A stretch of DNA of 64,000 nt, from NCBI GenBank assembly GCA_025936045.1, contig JAICUB010000004.1, positions 1-64,000 of the forward strand, in the 5' to 3' direction. This DNA is from Polyangiaceae bacterium. GTDB taxonomy: Bacteria > Myxococcota_A > Polyangia > Polyangiales > Polyangiaceae. The notes beneath the pieces were generated by a model. The model searched no databases. It saw nothing but the letters and a program-made list of their open reading frames with translations, and was not told the origin of the DNA. Positions 8,916 to 17,592 of this stretch are shown here, one piece after another; position 1 is the first letter of the stretch, and each line of letters begins with the position of its first letter. The position numbers were made by a program, and so were the translations under genes.

Positions 8916-10138
8916 CAGGACAGCTGCTCACGAGGGAAGAGGCGGAGAGCCACTGCTTCCGCGCTCGCGTCGTCGATGTCCTCGGGCACACGCGGCCCGG
9001 TGCACACGTACGCGAGCGGGATCTCGGTCGGAAGACAGGCGTGCAGGATGCCGCCGGCGCGCGTCGCCTCGTCGAGCTTGGTCGCGACGACGCCGGTCGG
9101 TTGGGGAAGCGGGTAGGAGCGGACGAGCCGGTCCACGTCGGCGCCGCGCAGCCACGCCGGCACCGTGAGGAGCACGTGGGGCTCGAATTCCTCGGTATGC
9201 GCGAGCGCGGCGGCGAGACGCTGCATCGGCTCGCCTTCGCCGGAAATCTGCCCCTCGGTGTCGACCAGCAGAATGTCGGTGTCCATCTGCCCGAGCGCGC
9301 GGGCAAACTCCGCCTCGTCGCGCGCCGCGAAGAACGGCAAGCCGATGAGACGCGCGTAGCGCTGCCATTGCTCCACGGCACCGACGCGGAAGGTGTCCAG
9401 GCTGATGACTCCGACCGTGCGTCCGAGGTCGAGCCGCGCCTTGGCGGCGAGCTTGGCGAGGGTCGTCGTCTTGCCGGCGCCGGTCGGACCGACGCACGCG
9501 ATGAGCTGCGGGCCCGGACGCTCGATGAGCGAAGGCAGCGTGCGAAGCTTCGACGCGATCGACTTGCGGAGCCAGGCGCCCGGCGTCTGCTTCGACGAGC
9601 GCGGGGCTCCGTGCGAAAGCTCGCTCGCGAGCGTGCCTTCGACGCCCGCGGCGTGCAGATAGCCGAGGATGCGGGTGCGCGGCGTGCAGGTCGCCTGCAG
9701 CGCTTCGACGGCGGCTTTGAGCTCGGCGATTTCGCGGCTCATGTCGTGTGCGCTCGCGTTCTTCGTACCGTTCGTGGGGAGCGCGGCGGCGCGCGCCGTG
9801 CCGGTCGGCGTCGCGAGGCCGGCACGGGACGAAGCGGGGTCGAGCGCCGCCCGGGTCGAGCCCGGAATCGGCGTCTGGCGCCGCGCGTTCTGCTCCTGCA
9901 CGCGCGCGAACGTCGCGCGCCGTACGCCGTGGTTGCTCGCGCTCTCGATCGTCACGGGCTTTCGCGAGGGCTCACCTGCCGCGGCTTCGATTTCCACGTA
10001 ACCGTGATCGAGCGGGCCTCCGCCCTTCACCCGCCGCGTCGCGCGGATGACGGCGTCGGGACCGAGCACATTGCGCACCTGCGACAGCGCCTCGGTCACG
10101 TCGGATCCACGGAAATTCTGGAACTGCACGGCATCCAC
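8915..10138 (-). CDS. flhF: Flagellar placement GTPase FlhF
   Basis: 407 aa. The N-terminal B domain starts MDAVQFQNFRGSDVTEALSQ; a Pro/Ala-rich linker and an N domain precede the SRP54-type GTPase in about the last 200 residues. Visible G elements: P-loop GPTGAGKTTTLAKLAAK; GVISLDTFRVGAVEQWQRYA; DILLVDTEGQ where the family usually has DTAGR; and TKLDEATRAGGILHA. FlhF recruits the first flagellar components (FliF) to the assembly pole. Its usual regulator FlhG/FleN, which limits flagellar number, is not found in this window. The gene lies 8 bp after flhA and overlaps fliA. The DTEGQ variant is in the switch region and could affect hydrolysis; that is inference. Confidence 0.92.
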   Translation of the reverse strand: MDAVQFQNFRGSDVTEALSQVRNVLGPDAVIRATRRVKGGGPLDHGYVEIEAAAGEPSRKPVTIESASNHGVRRATFARVQEQNARRQTPIPGSTRAALDPASSRAGLATPTGTARAAALPTNGTKNASAHDMSREIAELKAAVEALQATCTPRTRILGYLHAAGVEGTLASELSHGAPRSSKQTPGAWLRKSIASKLRTLPSLIERPGPQLIACVGPTGAGKTTTLAKLAAKARLDLGRTVGVISLDTFRVGAVEQWQRYARLIGLPFFAARDEAEFARALGQMDTDILLVDTEGQISGEGEPMQRLAAALAHTEEFEPHVLLTVPAWLRGADVDRLVRSYPLPQPTGVVATKLDEATRAGGILHACLPTEIPLAYVCTGPRVPEDIDDASAEAVALRLFPREQLS

Positions 10139-10146
10139 TCCTCGGG

Positions 10147-12231
10147 TTAGGCGGCTTCACTCGTGGTAAACGAGATGGTTTCGAAGGGCTTGAGGGTCAC
10201 GTCCGGCTCGATCTCGCGGAACGAGATGACGGCGAGTTGCGGCGCGCGGCGCTCTGCGAAAGCACGGACGTAACGGCGCACGTCGGGGCTCGCGATGACG
10301 CACGGCGCGCGGCCGGCCTTCACCATGCGAGCGGTGGCCGCCTCGAGCGCGAGTCCGAGCGTACGGGCATGGTCGGGGTTCAGGGCGCCCCCGGTGCCGG
10401 ACGCGATTTCGCGCAGTGAGCGGCGGAACATCTCCTCGACCGGCGCGTCGAGCACGAGGCCCGCGAGCACGTCGTCCGAACCGGTGTACTGCGCGGTGAT
10501 CTGACGTGAGAGACGCTGGCGCACGAGCTCGGTGATCTGCTCGGTGTCGCGCGTCGCGGGCGCGAGCTCGACCAGGCCTTCGAGAATCGAGCGCAGGTCT
10601 CGAATCGAGACGTTCTCGCGCAGCAGATTCCGCAGCACCTTGAGCACGTCGGTAGCGGAGAGCAAATTCGGTACCAGGTCCTCGACGAGCTTCGGCGTGG
10701 TCTTGGAGAAGACCTCGAATAGGTGCGAGAGCTCGGCTCGGCCGAGGATTTTGTGGGCCTGCGTGCGCGCGACCTCGCCGAGGTGCGTCGCGACGATGGT
10801 CGTGTGGTCGACGACCGTCGCGCCGAGCGCTTCGGCAAGCTCGCGGTCGCGCGGATGGATCCAGCGCGCTGGCGTTCCGAACGCCGGATCTTTGACGGCT
10901 TCGCCGTCGAGCGGGCCGGCGCTGCCCGTCGGGTCCATCGCGAGCAGGCGGCCGGCGCGCGTCATGCCGCGCGCGACCTCGGTGCCGAGCAGGAGGATGC
11001 GGTAGCAGCCGGGCAAAAGCTCCAAATTGTCGCGGATATGCACGGGCGGAATCACCGTGCCGAGGTCGACCGCGATCTGCTTTCTGAGCGCGCCGATGCG
11101 GTCCACGAGCGTGCCGCCGAGCTCCGGATCGACGACCTGAACGAGCTCGTAGCCGACCTCGAGCGCGAGCACGTCGAGCGGCAACGCACCGTCGATGTCC
11201 TCGGGCGAGCCGGGCCGAAGGGCGGGCGTCGCCGGTTCCGCCTTCGCGGGCGCAGCCTGCGGATCGGGCTTCTTGCGCCCGAGCCAAAACAGGCCGCCCG
11301 CGATCGCGAGGAACGGAATCGCCGGCATGCCGGGCAGCAGCGCGAAGAGCGTCAAAACACCGGCGGTGGCGGTGACAGCGCGGCGACTGCCGAGAAGCTG
11401 CGTCTGGAAGGCGCGGGCGATTTGCTCGCCGGCGGCCGAGCGGGTCACGACGACGCCTGCCGCCGTGGAGATGAGCAGCGACGGGATCTGCGAGACCAGC
11501 GCGTCACCGACCGACAGAATCGAGAACGTTTCCGCGGCACTCGCGAGCGTCATCCCGCGCGAGAGGCCGATCATGAGGCCGCCGAGCAGGTTGATGGCGG
11601 TGATGAGCAAACCGGCGACGGCGTCGCCCTTGACGAACTTGCTCGCGCCGTCCATCGCGCCGAAAAAGTCGGCTTCGCGCTCGACGTTGCGCCGGCGCTC
11701 CTTGGCGATTTCTGCGTTGATGATGCCGGCGTTCAGATCGGCGTCGATCGCCATCTGCTTGCCGGGCATACCGTCCAAGGCGAAACGCGCGGCAACTTCC
11801 GCCACGCGCCCGGCGCCCTTGGTGATCACCACGAAGTTGATGACCACGAGAATCAAGAACACCACCAAACCGACGACGACGTTCCCTTCGACGACGAAGC
11901 GCCCGAACGTCTCGACGACGTGCCCGGCGGCGCTGTGCCCCTCGTGCCCCTTCAACAAAATCAGCCGCGTCGTCGCGACGTTGAGGCTCAAACGCAGCAG
12001 GGTCGCGATCAGAATGACGGTCGGAAATGAGCTGAATTCGAGGGCGTGCTCCATGAACAGGCCGATCAGGAACACCCCGATCGACACCGCCAGACTGACC
12101 GCCAAGAACATGTCGACCAGCACGCGCGGCAGCGGCAGCACCATCATCAACACGATGAAAATGATGCCGAGCGGAATGATCAGCTCGGAGCGCGACCCGG
12201 TCTTCGGCGAGGCAGACGCCACGGCGCCCAT
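10147..12231 (-). CDS. flhA: Flagellar type III export gate protein FlhA
   Basis: 694 aa, the normal size. About eight membrane segments occupy the first 330 residues, with family signatures LPLPRVLVDMFLAVSLAVSI, TLLRLSLNVATTRLIL, the FHIPEP-type cytoplasmic loop (FALDGMPGKQMAIDADLNAG, then READFFGAMDGASKFVKGDA) and QIPSLLISTAAGVVVTR. The C-terminal cytoplasmic domain binds substrates and chaperones. It is the first gene of the flhA-flhF-fliA-fliW unit. The ATG at 12231 lies only 5 bases after the -12 element of a strong sigma54-type promoter (12235-12250). If that promoter is used, the in-frame GTG at 12222 is the more likely start. Both give essentially the same protein. Confidence 0.95.
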   Translation of the reverse strand: MGAVASASPKTGSRSELIIPLGIIFIVLMMVLPLPRVLVDMFLAVSLAVSIGVFLIGLFMEHALEFSSFPTVILIATLLRLSLNVATTRLILLKGHEGHSAAGHVVETFGRFVVEGNVVVGLVVFLILVVINFVVITKGAGRVAEVAARFALDGMPGKQMAIDADLNAGIINAEIAKERRRNVEREADFFGAMDGASKFVKGDAVAGLLITAINLLGGLMIGLSRGMTLASAAETFSILSVGDALVSQIPSLLISTAAGVVVTRSAAGEQIARAFQTQLLGSRRAVTATAGVLTLFALLPGMPAIPFLAIAGGLFWLGRKKPDPQAAPAKAEPATPALRPGSPEDIDGALPLDVLALEVGYELVQVVDPELGGTLVDRIGALRKQIAVDLGTVIPPVHIRDNLELLPGCYRILLLGTEVARGMTRAGRLLAMDPTGSAGPLDGEAVKDPAFGTPARWIHPRDRELAEALGATVVDHTTIVATHLGEVARTQAHKILGRAELSHLFEVFSKTTPKLVEDLVPNLLSATDVLKVLRNLLRENVSIRDLRSILEGLVELAPATRDTEQITELVRQRLSRQITAQYTGSDDVLAGLVLDAPVEEMFRRSLREIASGTGGALNPDHARTLGLALEAATARMVKAGRAPCVIASPDVRRYVRAFAERRAPQLAVISFREIEPDVTLKPFETISFTTSEAA

Positions 12232-12234
12232 CTC

Positions 12235-12250
12235 TGCGAGATGCGTGCCA
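12235..12250 (-). promoter_or_regulatory. Sigma54-type promoter of flhA
   Basis: Minus-strand TGGCACGCATCTCGCA fits the -24/-12 consensus TGGCAC-N5-TTGCA, with the obligatory GG and GC spaced by exactly 10 bases. Counting from the -12 C (12236) the transcript should begin near 12224, downstream of the annotated ATG and about 2 bases before an in-frame GTG. Confidence 0.7.
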
Positions 12251-12433
12251 CGCTACGCGCTCGATCACGGCCGAATTTCGACTGCGATCTTGCCGAGCTG
12301 AGAATTGAAGGGAAGTGTGGGTGGGCGCCGCCCGTCAACGCTTTGACGGGGCTCGTCAAAGGATTGCGGGTGTGGGGCTATGTCGGAGGCCGTTGGACAG
12401 GCCGCGCCGTCGCGCGCGATGCGCGTCGTGCGG

Positions 12434-14095
12434 TCACTGCGGCTCGAGGCGCAGCACGAATTCGCCCGTGTAGCCGTTCGCGTTCAGCGTCGAGTCGTCC
12501 GCGAAGCGAACGCTCGTGTCGAAACTGCCGGCGACCCAGACGTCGCCGCACGCCGCGAGCGAAACGGACGTGCTCTGGAAGGTCTTGTTCGTGGCGGCGT
12601 TCAGTACCTGCTTCGTGACGCCCGTCGCAAGCTCGAGGGTCCGGAGATAAGGCGGACCTTTCTCGGATTGGGCGCGCCCGACGCTGAACACGGTGCTGGT
12701 ACCATCGGTGGTCAGACCGACGACTCGCGAGTCGGTGCTGCCCCCGAGGATGTCGCCGGGCAAGGAGAGCCAGAGCGCACGGCCGTCGCCGGCCAAGCGA
12801 GCGACGAACGATTGCGAGGTCGGAAACGGAGTCGTGTCGCTCGTGACGAAGGGGACGCCGAGCGCCGTCAGCCCGCCGAGATGCAAGTCGAGAGCGTTCG
12901 AGCCGGCGAGCAGGAAGCCGTCGTCGGGTAGAGCAGCCACGGCCATGCCCTGCGCATACGAATCGCCACCGAACGCTTCACTCCAGACGCACGTGCCCTC
13001 TGGCGTGAAGCGCGCGACGAAGCCGCTGTATTGTGCGGGATTGTCGGCTGTGAAGTGCAGGCGCGCGCAGCCGTCGAACGTGACGTCCGCGAACTCGCCG
13101 GTCATGACGAGATCGCCGCTCGGCAGCGTGGCCAAGGCGAACGGGGCGGCACCCGTGCCCGCGTACGTTTTCGTCCAGAGCACGTTCGCGTCCGCGTCGC
13201 ACTTCACGAGCAGGGCGCCGCCGTCGGGCAGGCCGCCCGTCACGTAGAAGTCGCCGCTCGCTGCGACCGCGAGGCTGTACGCCCAAGTGCCGCCCGCGAC
13301 AGCGATGGTCTTTTCGTAGCGCAGCGTGCCGTCGATGCCGAGCTTCGCGACATAGACGTCCTTCGGCGTGAAGGTGCTGTCGGGGCGCGTCAGCTCGGGC
13401 GAGTTTTGCGCGATGACGAGCACGTCGTCACGGGAGCGCACCACCGCGAACGGGAGCCCCGCCGCTTTCAACGGCAGACTCCAACGGCGCTCACCGTCGT
13501 GCGAGACGCGCATGACGAACGCCTCCGACACGATGCCGTCATCGAACGCTCTAACGCCGACCTGCGCGGGGTCGGACGACGCCGCCGCGACGATCGCTTC
13601 GTCATCCACCGCGAGCACCGCAGGCGACAAGAAGCTCGTCGCGTCCCCGCCCTCGAAACGCCAGACGTGCGGGGCCGTCGGCGGCGCCAACGTGCCTGCC
13701 GTCGCCTTGCAGGCAGTCCCGGAACCGCCCGCGTTCGACATCTCCCCACCACCGCCGCCCGACGGCGACCCGGCCTGGGCAACGCCACCCGAGCCTCCGA
13801 CCGGAAAACCAGTCACAACACCGCCAGGACGATCGTTCCCCGACATCACCGTCCCGCCCGCCGCGCCACCGCCACTCGGGGGATTGCCCGCGCTCGCTGC
13901 GACTCCGGAGCTCGTCGTTCCCGCAGACGCCCGCCCGGCGGCGCCCGCCCACGCTGCGCCGCCCCCACCCCCCGCGGGAGCGAGCCCTCCGCCACTGCCT
14001 CCGTCAGCGCTGGCGCGGTGACGGTTCGAACGGCCGGCGCAGGCCGCGAAAATGGCCGGCAACAGCAGCAGCGCAAGAACACCCACTCCACGCAT
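12434..14095 (-). CDS. Gly-rich lipoprotein with a beta-propeller-like domain
   Basis: 553 aa from the chosen ATG at 14095, which has a GAGAAG ribosome site; an upstream TTG (14131) is in frame but lacks one. Signal MRGVGVLALLLLPAIFAAC gives a lipobox Cys at about residue 19. Residues about 25-140 are a Gly/Ser/Ala-rich linker (GGGGGAAWAGAAG and similar). The rest repeats a blade-like pattern (AFVMRVSHDGERRWSLPL, VYVAKLGIDGTLRYEKTI, GALLVKCDADANVLWTKTYA, GFVARFTPEGTCVWSEAFGG, SFVARLAGDGRALWLSLPG). This resembles SBBP-type beta-propeller repeats of myxobacterial surface lipoproteins. It interrupts the flagellar locus between flhA and flhB. Function unknown. Confidence 0.7.
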   Translation of the reverse strand: MRGVGVLALLLLPAIFAACAGRSNRHRASADGGSGGGLAPAGGGGGAAWAGAAGRASAGTTSSGVAASAGNPPSGGGAAGGTVMSGNDRPGGVVTGFPVGGSGGVAQAGSPSGGGGGEMSNAGGSGTACKATAGTLAPPTAPHVWRFEGGDATSFLSPAVLAVDDEAIVAAASSDPAQVGVRAFDDGIVSEAFVMRVSHDGERRWSLPLKAAGLPFAVVRSRDDVLVIAQNSPELTRPDSTFTPKDVYVAKLGIDGTLRYEKTIAVAGGTWAYSLAVAASGDFYVTGGLPDGGALLVKCDADANVLWTKTYAGTGAAPFALATLPSGDLVMTGEFADVTFDGCARLHFTADNPAQYSGFVARFTPEGTCVWSEAFGGDSYAQGMAVAALPDDGFLLAGSNALDLHLGGLTALGVPFVTSDTTPFPTSQSFVARLAGDGRALWLSLPGDILGGSTDSRVVGLTTDGTSTVFSVGRAQSEKGPPYLRTLELATGVTKQVLNAATNKTFQSTSVSLAACGDVWVAGSFDTSVRFADDSTLNANGYTGEFVLRLEPQ

Positions 14096-14194
14096 CGAAG
14101 CCAGTCTTCTCGTGGTCTCCCAGCAAATCAAGGCGCGCGAAGCTTCACCCCGTGATGAAGTCTTCTAGCCTCCCCACCCGAGCTCGACCTCCGC

Positions 14195-14827
14195 ATGCGC
14201 CCATCGAACGCCAGTCGCTCGTTTTTGAAACCGGCAACTTCGGTCGTGTTCGCGCTCACGAGCGCGCTCACGGTCGTTTCGCTGTTCGTGCCGAGCGTGC
14301 TTCCGGCGCTCATGCGCACGCCTGCCGCGCTCACGGGTGAGGGCTGGCGCCTCGTCACGCCGATCTTCGTCGAACGCGGCGGAGCGCCGGAGATCGCGCT
14401 GAATCTCGTGACGCTCGCTGTCGTCGGGACGCTCGTCGAGCGGGTGTGGGGCAGTCGCGCCTGGCTCGTGTTTTATCTCTTCGGCGGCATGGTCGGGGAG
14501 ATCGCCGGGCTGGCGTGGAAGCCCGTCGGGGCCGGCTCGTCCGTGGCGATGCTGGGACTTCTGGGCGGCGCGACGACGTGGCTCTTACGCTACCGGCCGT
14601 CCCGCCCGTGGGTCGCGCTCGGGGTACTTCTGCTCGCCGGCGGCGGCGTCCTGACGTTCTTGCGCAACCTGCACGGCCCGCCGCTGCTCGCGGAAGCGCT
14701 CGCCGCGTGTTTCATGGGAGCGCCGCCCGTGCAGGCGCTGGCAGCATTCGACGCGCGGCGCGTGGAGGTGAACCCTCCTTCCGAACGCGCTGCTTACGCG
14801 CGGCGGCCGCGGTTCTTCAGGCGGTAG
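14195..14827 (+). CDS. Rhomboid-family-like membrane protein
   Basis: 210 aa with five or six hydrophobic segments. Rhomboid landmarks are present in order: GEGWRLVTPIFVE (the loop 1 WR motif), LNLVTLAVVGTLVERVWGSR, YLFGGMVGEIAGLAW and GAGSSVAMLGLLGG, where the catalytic Ser motif GxSG is expected but reads GSS. RNLHGPPLLAEALAACFMGA contains a His in the last segments. If Ser and His are the dyad, it is an intramembrane serine protease; the non-canonical motif makes activity uncertain. It runs opposite to flhB and the two 3' ends overlap by 34 bp (14794-14827). There is no evident flagellar link. Confidence 0.62.
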   Translation: MRPSNASRSFLKPATSVVFALTSALTVVSLFVPSVLPALMRTPAALTGEGWRLVTPIFVERGGAPEIALNLVTLAVVGTLVERVWGSRAWLVFYLFGGMVGEIAGLAWKPVGAGSSVAMLGLLGGATTWLLRYRPSRPWVALGVLLLAGGGVLTFLRNLHGPPLLAEALAACFMGAPPVQALAAFDARRVEVNPPSERAAYARRPRFFRR

Positions 14828-15858
14828 ACGAAGGCGAGCACTTCGGCGACGGCGGCGTAGAGCTCGAGCGGAATCGTCTTGCCGACTTTGACTTGCGCGA
14901 GGGCACGCGCGAGCGGCTTGTTTTCGACGATGGGCACGCCATTTTCGTCGGCGATCTGCCGCATGTAGAGCGCGACCTCGTCGAAGCCGCGCGCGAGCAC
15001 CTGCGGTGCGCCCTGCTGCGGGCGGTAGCGCAGTGCGACGGAGATGTGCGTCGGGTTCGCGATCACGACGTCGGCTTCGATGACTTGCTTCTTCAAGCCG
15101 CGGCGGATGCGTTCGCGGGCGCGCGCGCGCTGGCGAGCCTTCAGGCGCGGATCGCCTTCTTGCTGCTGGTGCTCGCGCTTGACCTCGTCGAGCGACATCA
15201 TGATGCTCTTTTCGTGGCGCATCCAGTTGTAGCCGTAGTCGAGCGCCGTGAGCACCGCGAGCGCGAGCGTGCACCAGAGGCAGAGCCGCGACAGCGCCTC
15301 GGCCGTCGCGAGCGCGGCGTCGGAGAGCCGAGCCGTCGACAAGCGCTCGAGCTTCGGTAGCTCGCTTTGCACGATGCGGTAGCCGACGAAGCCGACCGCA
15401 CCGACGCGTCCGAGCGAGAGCGCCGTGCTCGCCGCGGCCGCTTTGGGGGAGAAGAGCTGGCCGAGCCGCGAGATCGGATCGAGCCGCTCCCATTTGGGCA
15501 TCGCGAGCTCGATTTGCGGGTTGAAGCCGGCTTCCCAGACGCCGGCGGCGACGGCCGCGACGGCCGCGATGACGGCGACGGGGCCGATGATGCCGACGAG
15601 GGTGATCGCGGCCTGGTGTCCGATCACGTCGAAGCCCGCGTTCGCGACGGAGCCCGTGTCGCGAAAGCAACGCAGCGCGAAGTTACGGAGCTCGGCGACG
15701 AACGAGTCGCCGAAGACCGAGAGTCCGAGGAGTAACGCGACGCTCGCTGCGACGGCCCCGGTGTCTTTGGCGCGGGGGAATTGGCCTTCTTCCCGCGCCT
15801 GGCGTCTCCGCTCCGGCGTCGCTTCTTGTGTTTTGTCGCCCTCGGAGTCGTCGCTCAC
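14794..15858 (-). CDS. flhB: Flagellar export switch protein FlhB
   Basis: 354 aa. The basic N-terminus (GDKTQEATPERRRQAREEGQ) is typical, followed by four membrane segments and a soluble C-domain. The self-cleavage motif NPTH is at residues 268-271 (VIANPTHISVALRYRP). Cleavage there switches export from rod/hook to filament substrates. VKREHQQQEGDPRLKARQR is the conserved linker. It is the last gene of the long fliJ-to-flhB operon and overlaps fliR by 4 bp. Its 3' end overlaps the convergent rhomboid-like gene by 34 bp. Confidence 0.94.
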   Translation of the reverse strand: MSDDSEGDKTQEATPERRRQAREEGQFPRAKDTGAVAASVALLLGLSVFGDSFVAELRNFALRCFRDTGSVANAGFDVIGHQAAITLVGIIGPVAVIAAVAAVAAGVWEAGFNPQIELAMPKWERLDPISRLGQLFSPKAAAASTALSLGRVGAVGFVGYRIVQSELPKLERLSTARLSDAALATAEALSRLCLWCTLALAVLTALDYGYNWMRHEKSIMMSLDEVKREHQQQEGDPRLKARQRARARERIRRGLKKQVIEADVVIANPTHISVALRYRPQQGAPQVLARGFDEVALYMRQIADENGVPIVENKPLARALAQVKVGKTIPLELYAAVAEVLAFVYRLKNRGRRA

Positions 15859-16661
15859 GGCGGGTACTCCGCGAGGGTTTCGACGAGCGCCGACAGGCGT
15901 GAATCGACGTGCGACATCTCCGCGAGCAGGAGGCGCACGCTGTCGGGCAGCGAGATGACGATGACGAGGAGACCGACTCCGAGCGTGACGGCGAAGCCGA
16001 CCGAGAAGATCTGCAGGGCGGGGGCCGCGCGCGCGATGAACGCGAGCGCGACCTGCACCATGAACAGCACGGCGACGGTCGGCAGCGCGATGCGGACGCC
16101 GGCTTCGATGCTCGCGGTCGTGAGCGCGAGGACGACGCCGGCCGCGTGACCCGGGTTGAGGATCACGCCCGGCGGCAGGACGCTGAAGCTGCCGAAGAGG
16201 GCCGCGAGCACCTGGCGGTGCAAGCCGACGAGCGTCGTCAGAAGCACGGCGAGGTGGCGGAACATGGAGCCAATCGCCGTTTCCGACGCGTGCATGTGCG
16301 GGTCGAAGAGCTGGGCGACGCCGATGCCGAGCTGCGGCGAGATGAAATCCGCGGCGATTTCGGCCGACGCAATGATGAGCCGCACGGTCATGCCCATGCA
16401 GGCGCCGATGCCGGCTTCACTCACGACGGCGAGCGCCACGGTGAGCGGCTTGTCCGTGAGGTGCGCCTCGTAACCGATGGGCGAGACCGTCGCGACGAAC
16501 GAGAGCAGCGTGACGAGCGCCGCACGCACGGTCGTGGGCGCGACCGTCCACGGCCCGGGCGCGACCACGACGAGTCCCGAGATGCGCGTGAGCACCAGCA
16601 GGAAGACGAGCATGCGACCTTCGAGCAGGTCCGTCAGCGCGTGAACCGCGACGGGATTCAC
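15855..16661 (-). CDS. fliR: Flagellar export gate protein FliR
   Basis: 268 aa, highly hydrophobic with about six membrane segments. FliR features: LLEGRMLVFLLVLTRISGLV at the N-terminus, GEAG-like SEAGIGACMGMTVRLIIASA, and the segment around FISPQLGIGVAQLFDPHMHA. With FliP and FliQ it forms the export gate inside the MS ring. Both ends overlap neighbours by 4 bp (ATGA type), so translation is coupled with fliQ and flhB. Confidence 0.9.
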   Translation of the reverse strand: MNPVAVHALTDLLEGRMLVFLLVLTRISGLVVVAPGPWTVAPTTVRAALVTLLSFVATVSPIGYEAHLTDKPLTVALAVVSEAGIGACMGMTVRLIIASAEIAADFISPQLGIGVAQLFDPHMHASETAIGSMFRHLAVLLTTLVGLHRQVLAALFGSFSVLPPGVILNPGHAAGVVLALTTASIEAGVRIALPTVAVLFMVQVALAFIARAAPALQIFSVGFAVTLGVGLLVIVISLPDSVRLLLAEMSHVDSRLSALVETLAEYPP

Positions 16662-16927
16662 CGCACGATGTCCGAGATGCTCGCGAGCGTACGCGACGTG
16701 TAGTCCACGAACTGGCGGAGCGTCCAGGAGCCGAGAGCGGCGAACGTGATGCCGACGGCGAGGAGCTTCGCGCCGAAGCTGACGCTCGCTTCGTTCACCT
16801 GCGTGGCCGCCTGCAGGATGCCGACGACGACGCCCACGGCGAGCGCGACGAGCAACATCGGACCGGCGAATTTCATCGCCGCGATGAACGCGCGCGTGAA
16901 GAGCTCGACTGCACCATCGACCGTCAT
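16658..16927 (-). CDS. fliQ: Flagellar export gate protein FliQ
   Basis: 89 aa, the family length. Two membrane hairpin helices (AFIAAMKFAGPMLLVALAVG and LLAVGITFAALGSWTLRQFV) flank the conserved loop QAATQVNEASVSFGAK. It builds the outer wall of the export gate with FliP and FliR. It overlaps fliP and fliR by 4 bp on either side. Confidence 0.92.
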   Translation of the reverse strand: MTVDGAVELFTRAFIAAMKFAGPMLLVALAVGVVVGILQAATQVNEASVSFGAKLLAVGITFAALGSWTLRQFVDYTSRTLASISDIVR

Positions 16928-17592
16928 GCGAAACTCCTGAGCAACGAGCCGGCGATGAGGCTCCAGCCGTCCACGAGCACGAACAAGACGAGCTTGATCG
17001 GCAAGCTCAGCGTGCTCGGCGGGACCATCATCATGCCCATGCTCATCAGCAAGGACGACACGGCGAGGTCCACGATTAAGAAGGGCAAGAGGATCACGAC
17101 GCCCATCTGAAACGCCGTCGTCAGCTCGGAGATGACGAAGGCGGGCACGGCGAGCTCGATGCCCACGTCGTCCGGCGTGGCGGGGAGCGCGGTGTGCGTC
17201 GCGTCGTAGAAGAGCCGCAGGTCCGCTTCACGCGTCTGCCGCAGCATGAATTGCTTGAGCGGCACGGCCGCGCGCTGGAGCGCTTCCAGATCGCCGATTT
17301 GACCCGCCGCGTACGGCTCGTAAGCGACGTGCTTCATTTCCTTCACGACGGGCGACATGGTGAAGGCCGTGAGGAAGAGCGCGAGGCCGATCATCACCTG
17401 GCTCGGCGGGGACTGCGCCGTGCCGACGCCCTGCCGGATGAACGAGAGGACGACGATGATGCGGACGAACGAGGTGGTCGCGAGGATGATCGCGGGCAAG
17501 ACCCCGAGCAGGCTCAAGACCAGGAGGATCTTGAGCGACGGCGCCAGCGTCTGATTCTGGAGCAGGTCCGCGGTGGTCGTGACCGGGTTCAC
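16924..17592 (-). CDS. fliP: Flagellar export gate protein FliP
   Basis: 222 aa with four membrane segments. Signatures: ATTSFVRIIVVLSFIRQGVG, PPSQVMIGLALFLTAFTMSP, LPFLIVDLAVSSLLMSMGMM and MVPPSTLSLPIKLVLFVLVD. The periplasmic loop includes FMLRQTREADLRLF. It starts MNPVTTTADLLQNQTLAPSL rather than with the cleavable signal peptide of enteric FliP, a pattern seen in other phyla. FliP with FliQ/R forms the gate pore. It overlaps fliO and fliQ by 4 bp. Confidence 0.94.
   Translation of the reverse strand: MNPVTTTADLLQNQTLAPSLKILLVLSLLGVLPAIILATTSFVRIIVVLSFIRQGVGTAQSPPSQVMIGLALFLTAFTMSPVVKEMKHVAYEPYAAGQIGDLEALQRAAVPLKQFMLRQTREADLRLFYDATHTALPATPDDVGIELAVPAFVISELTTAFQMGVVILLPFLIVDLAVSSLLMSMGMMMVPPSTLSLPIKLVLFVLVDGWSLIAGSLLRSFA

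Noticed and set aside
10723..12030. 435-codon plus-strand frame opposite flhA
   Set aside because: Antisense to a highly conserved gene and without domain signatures.
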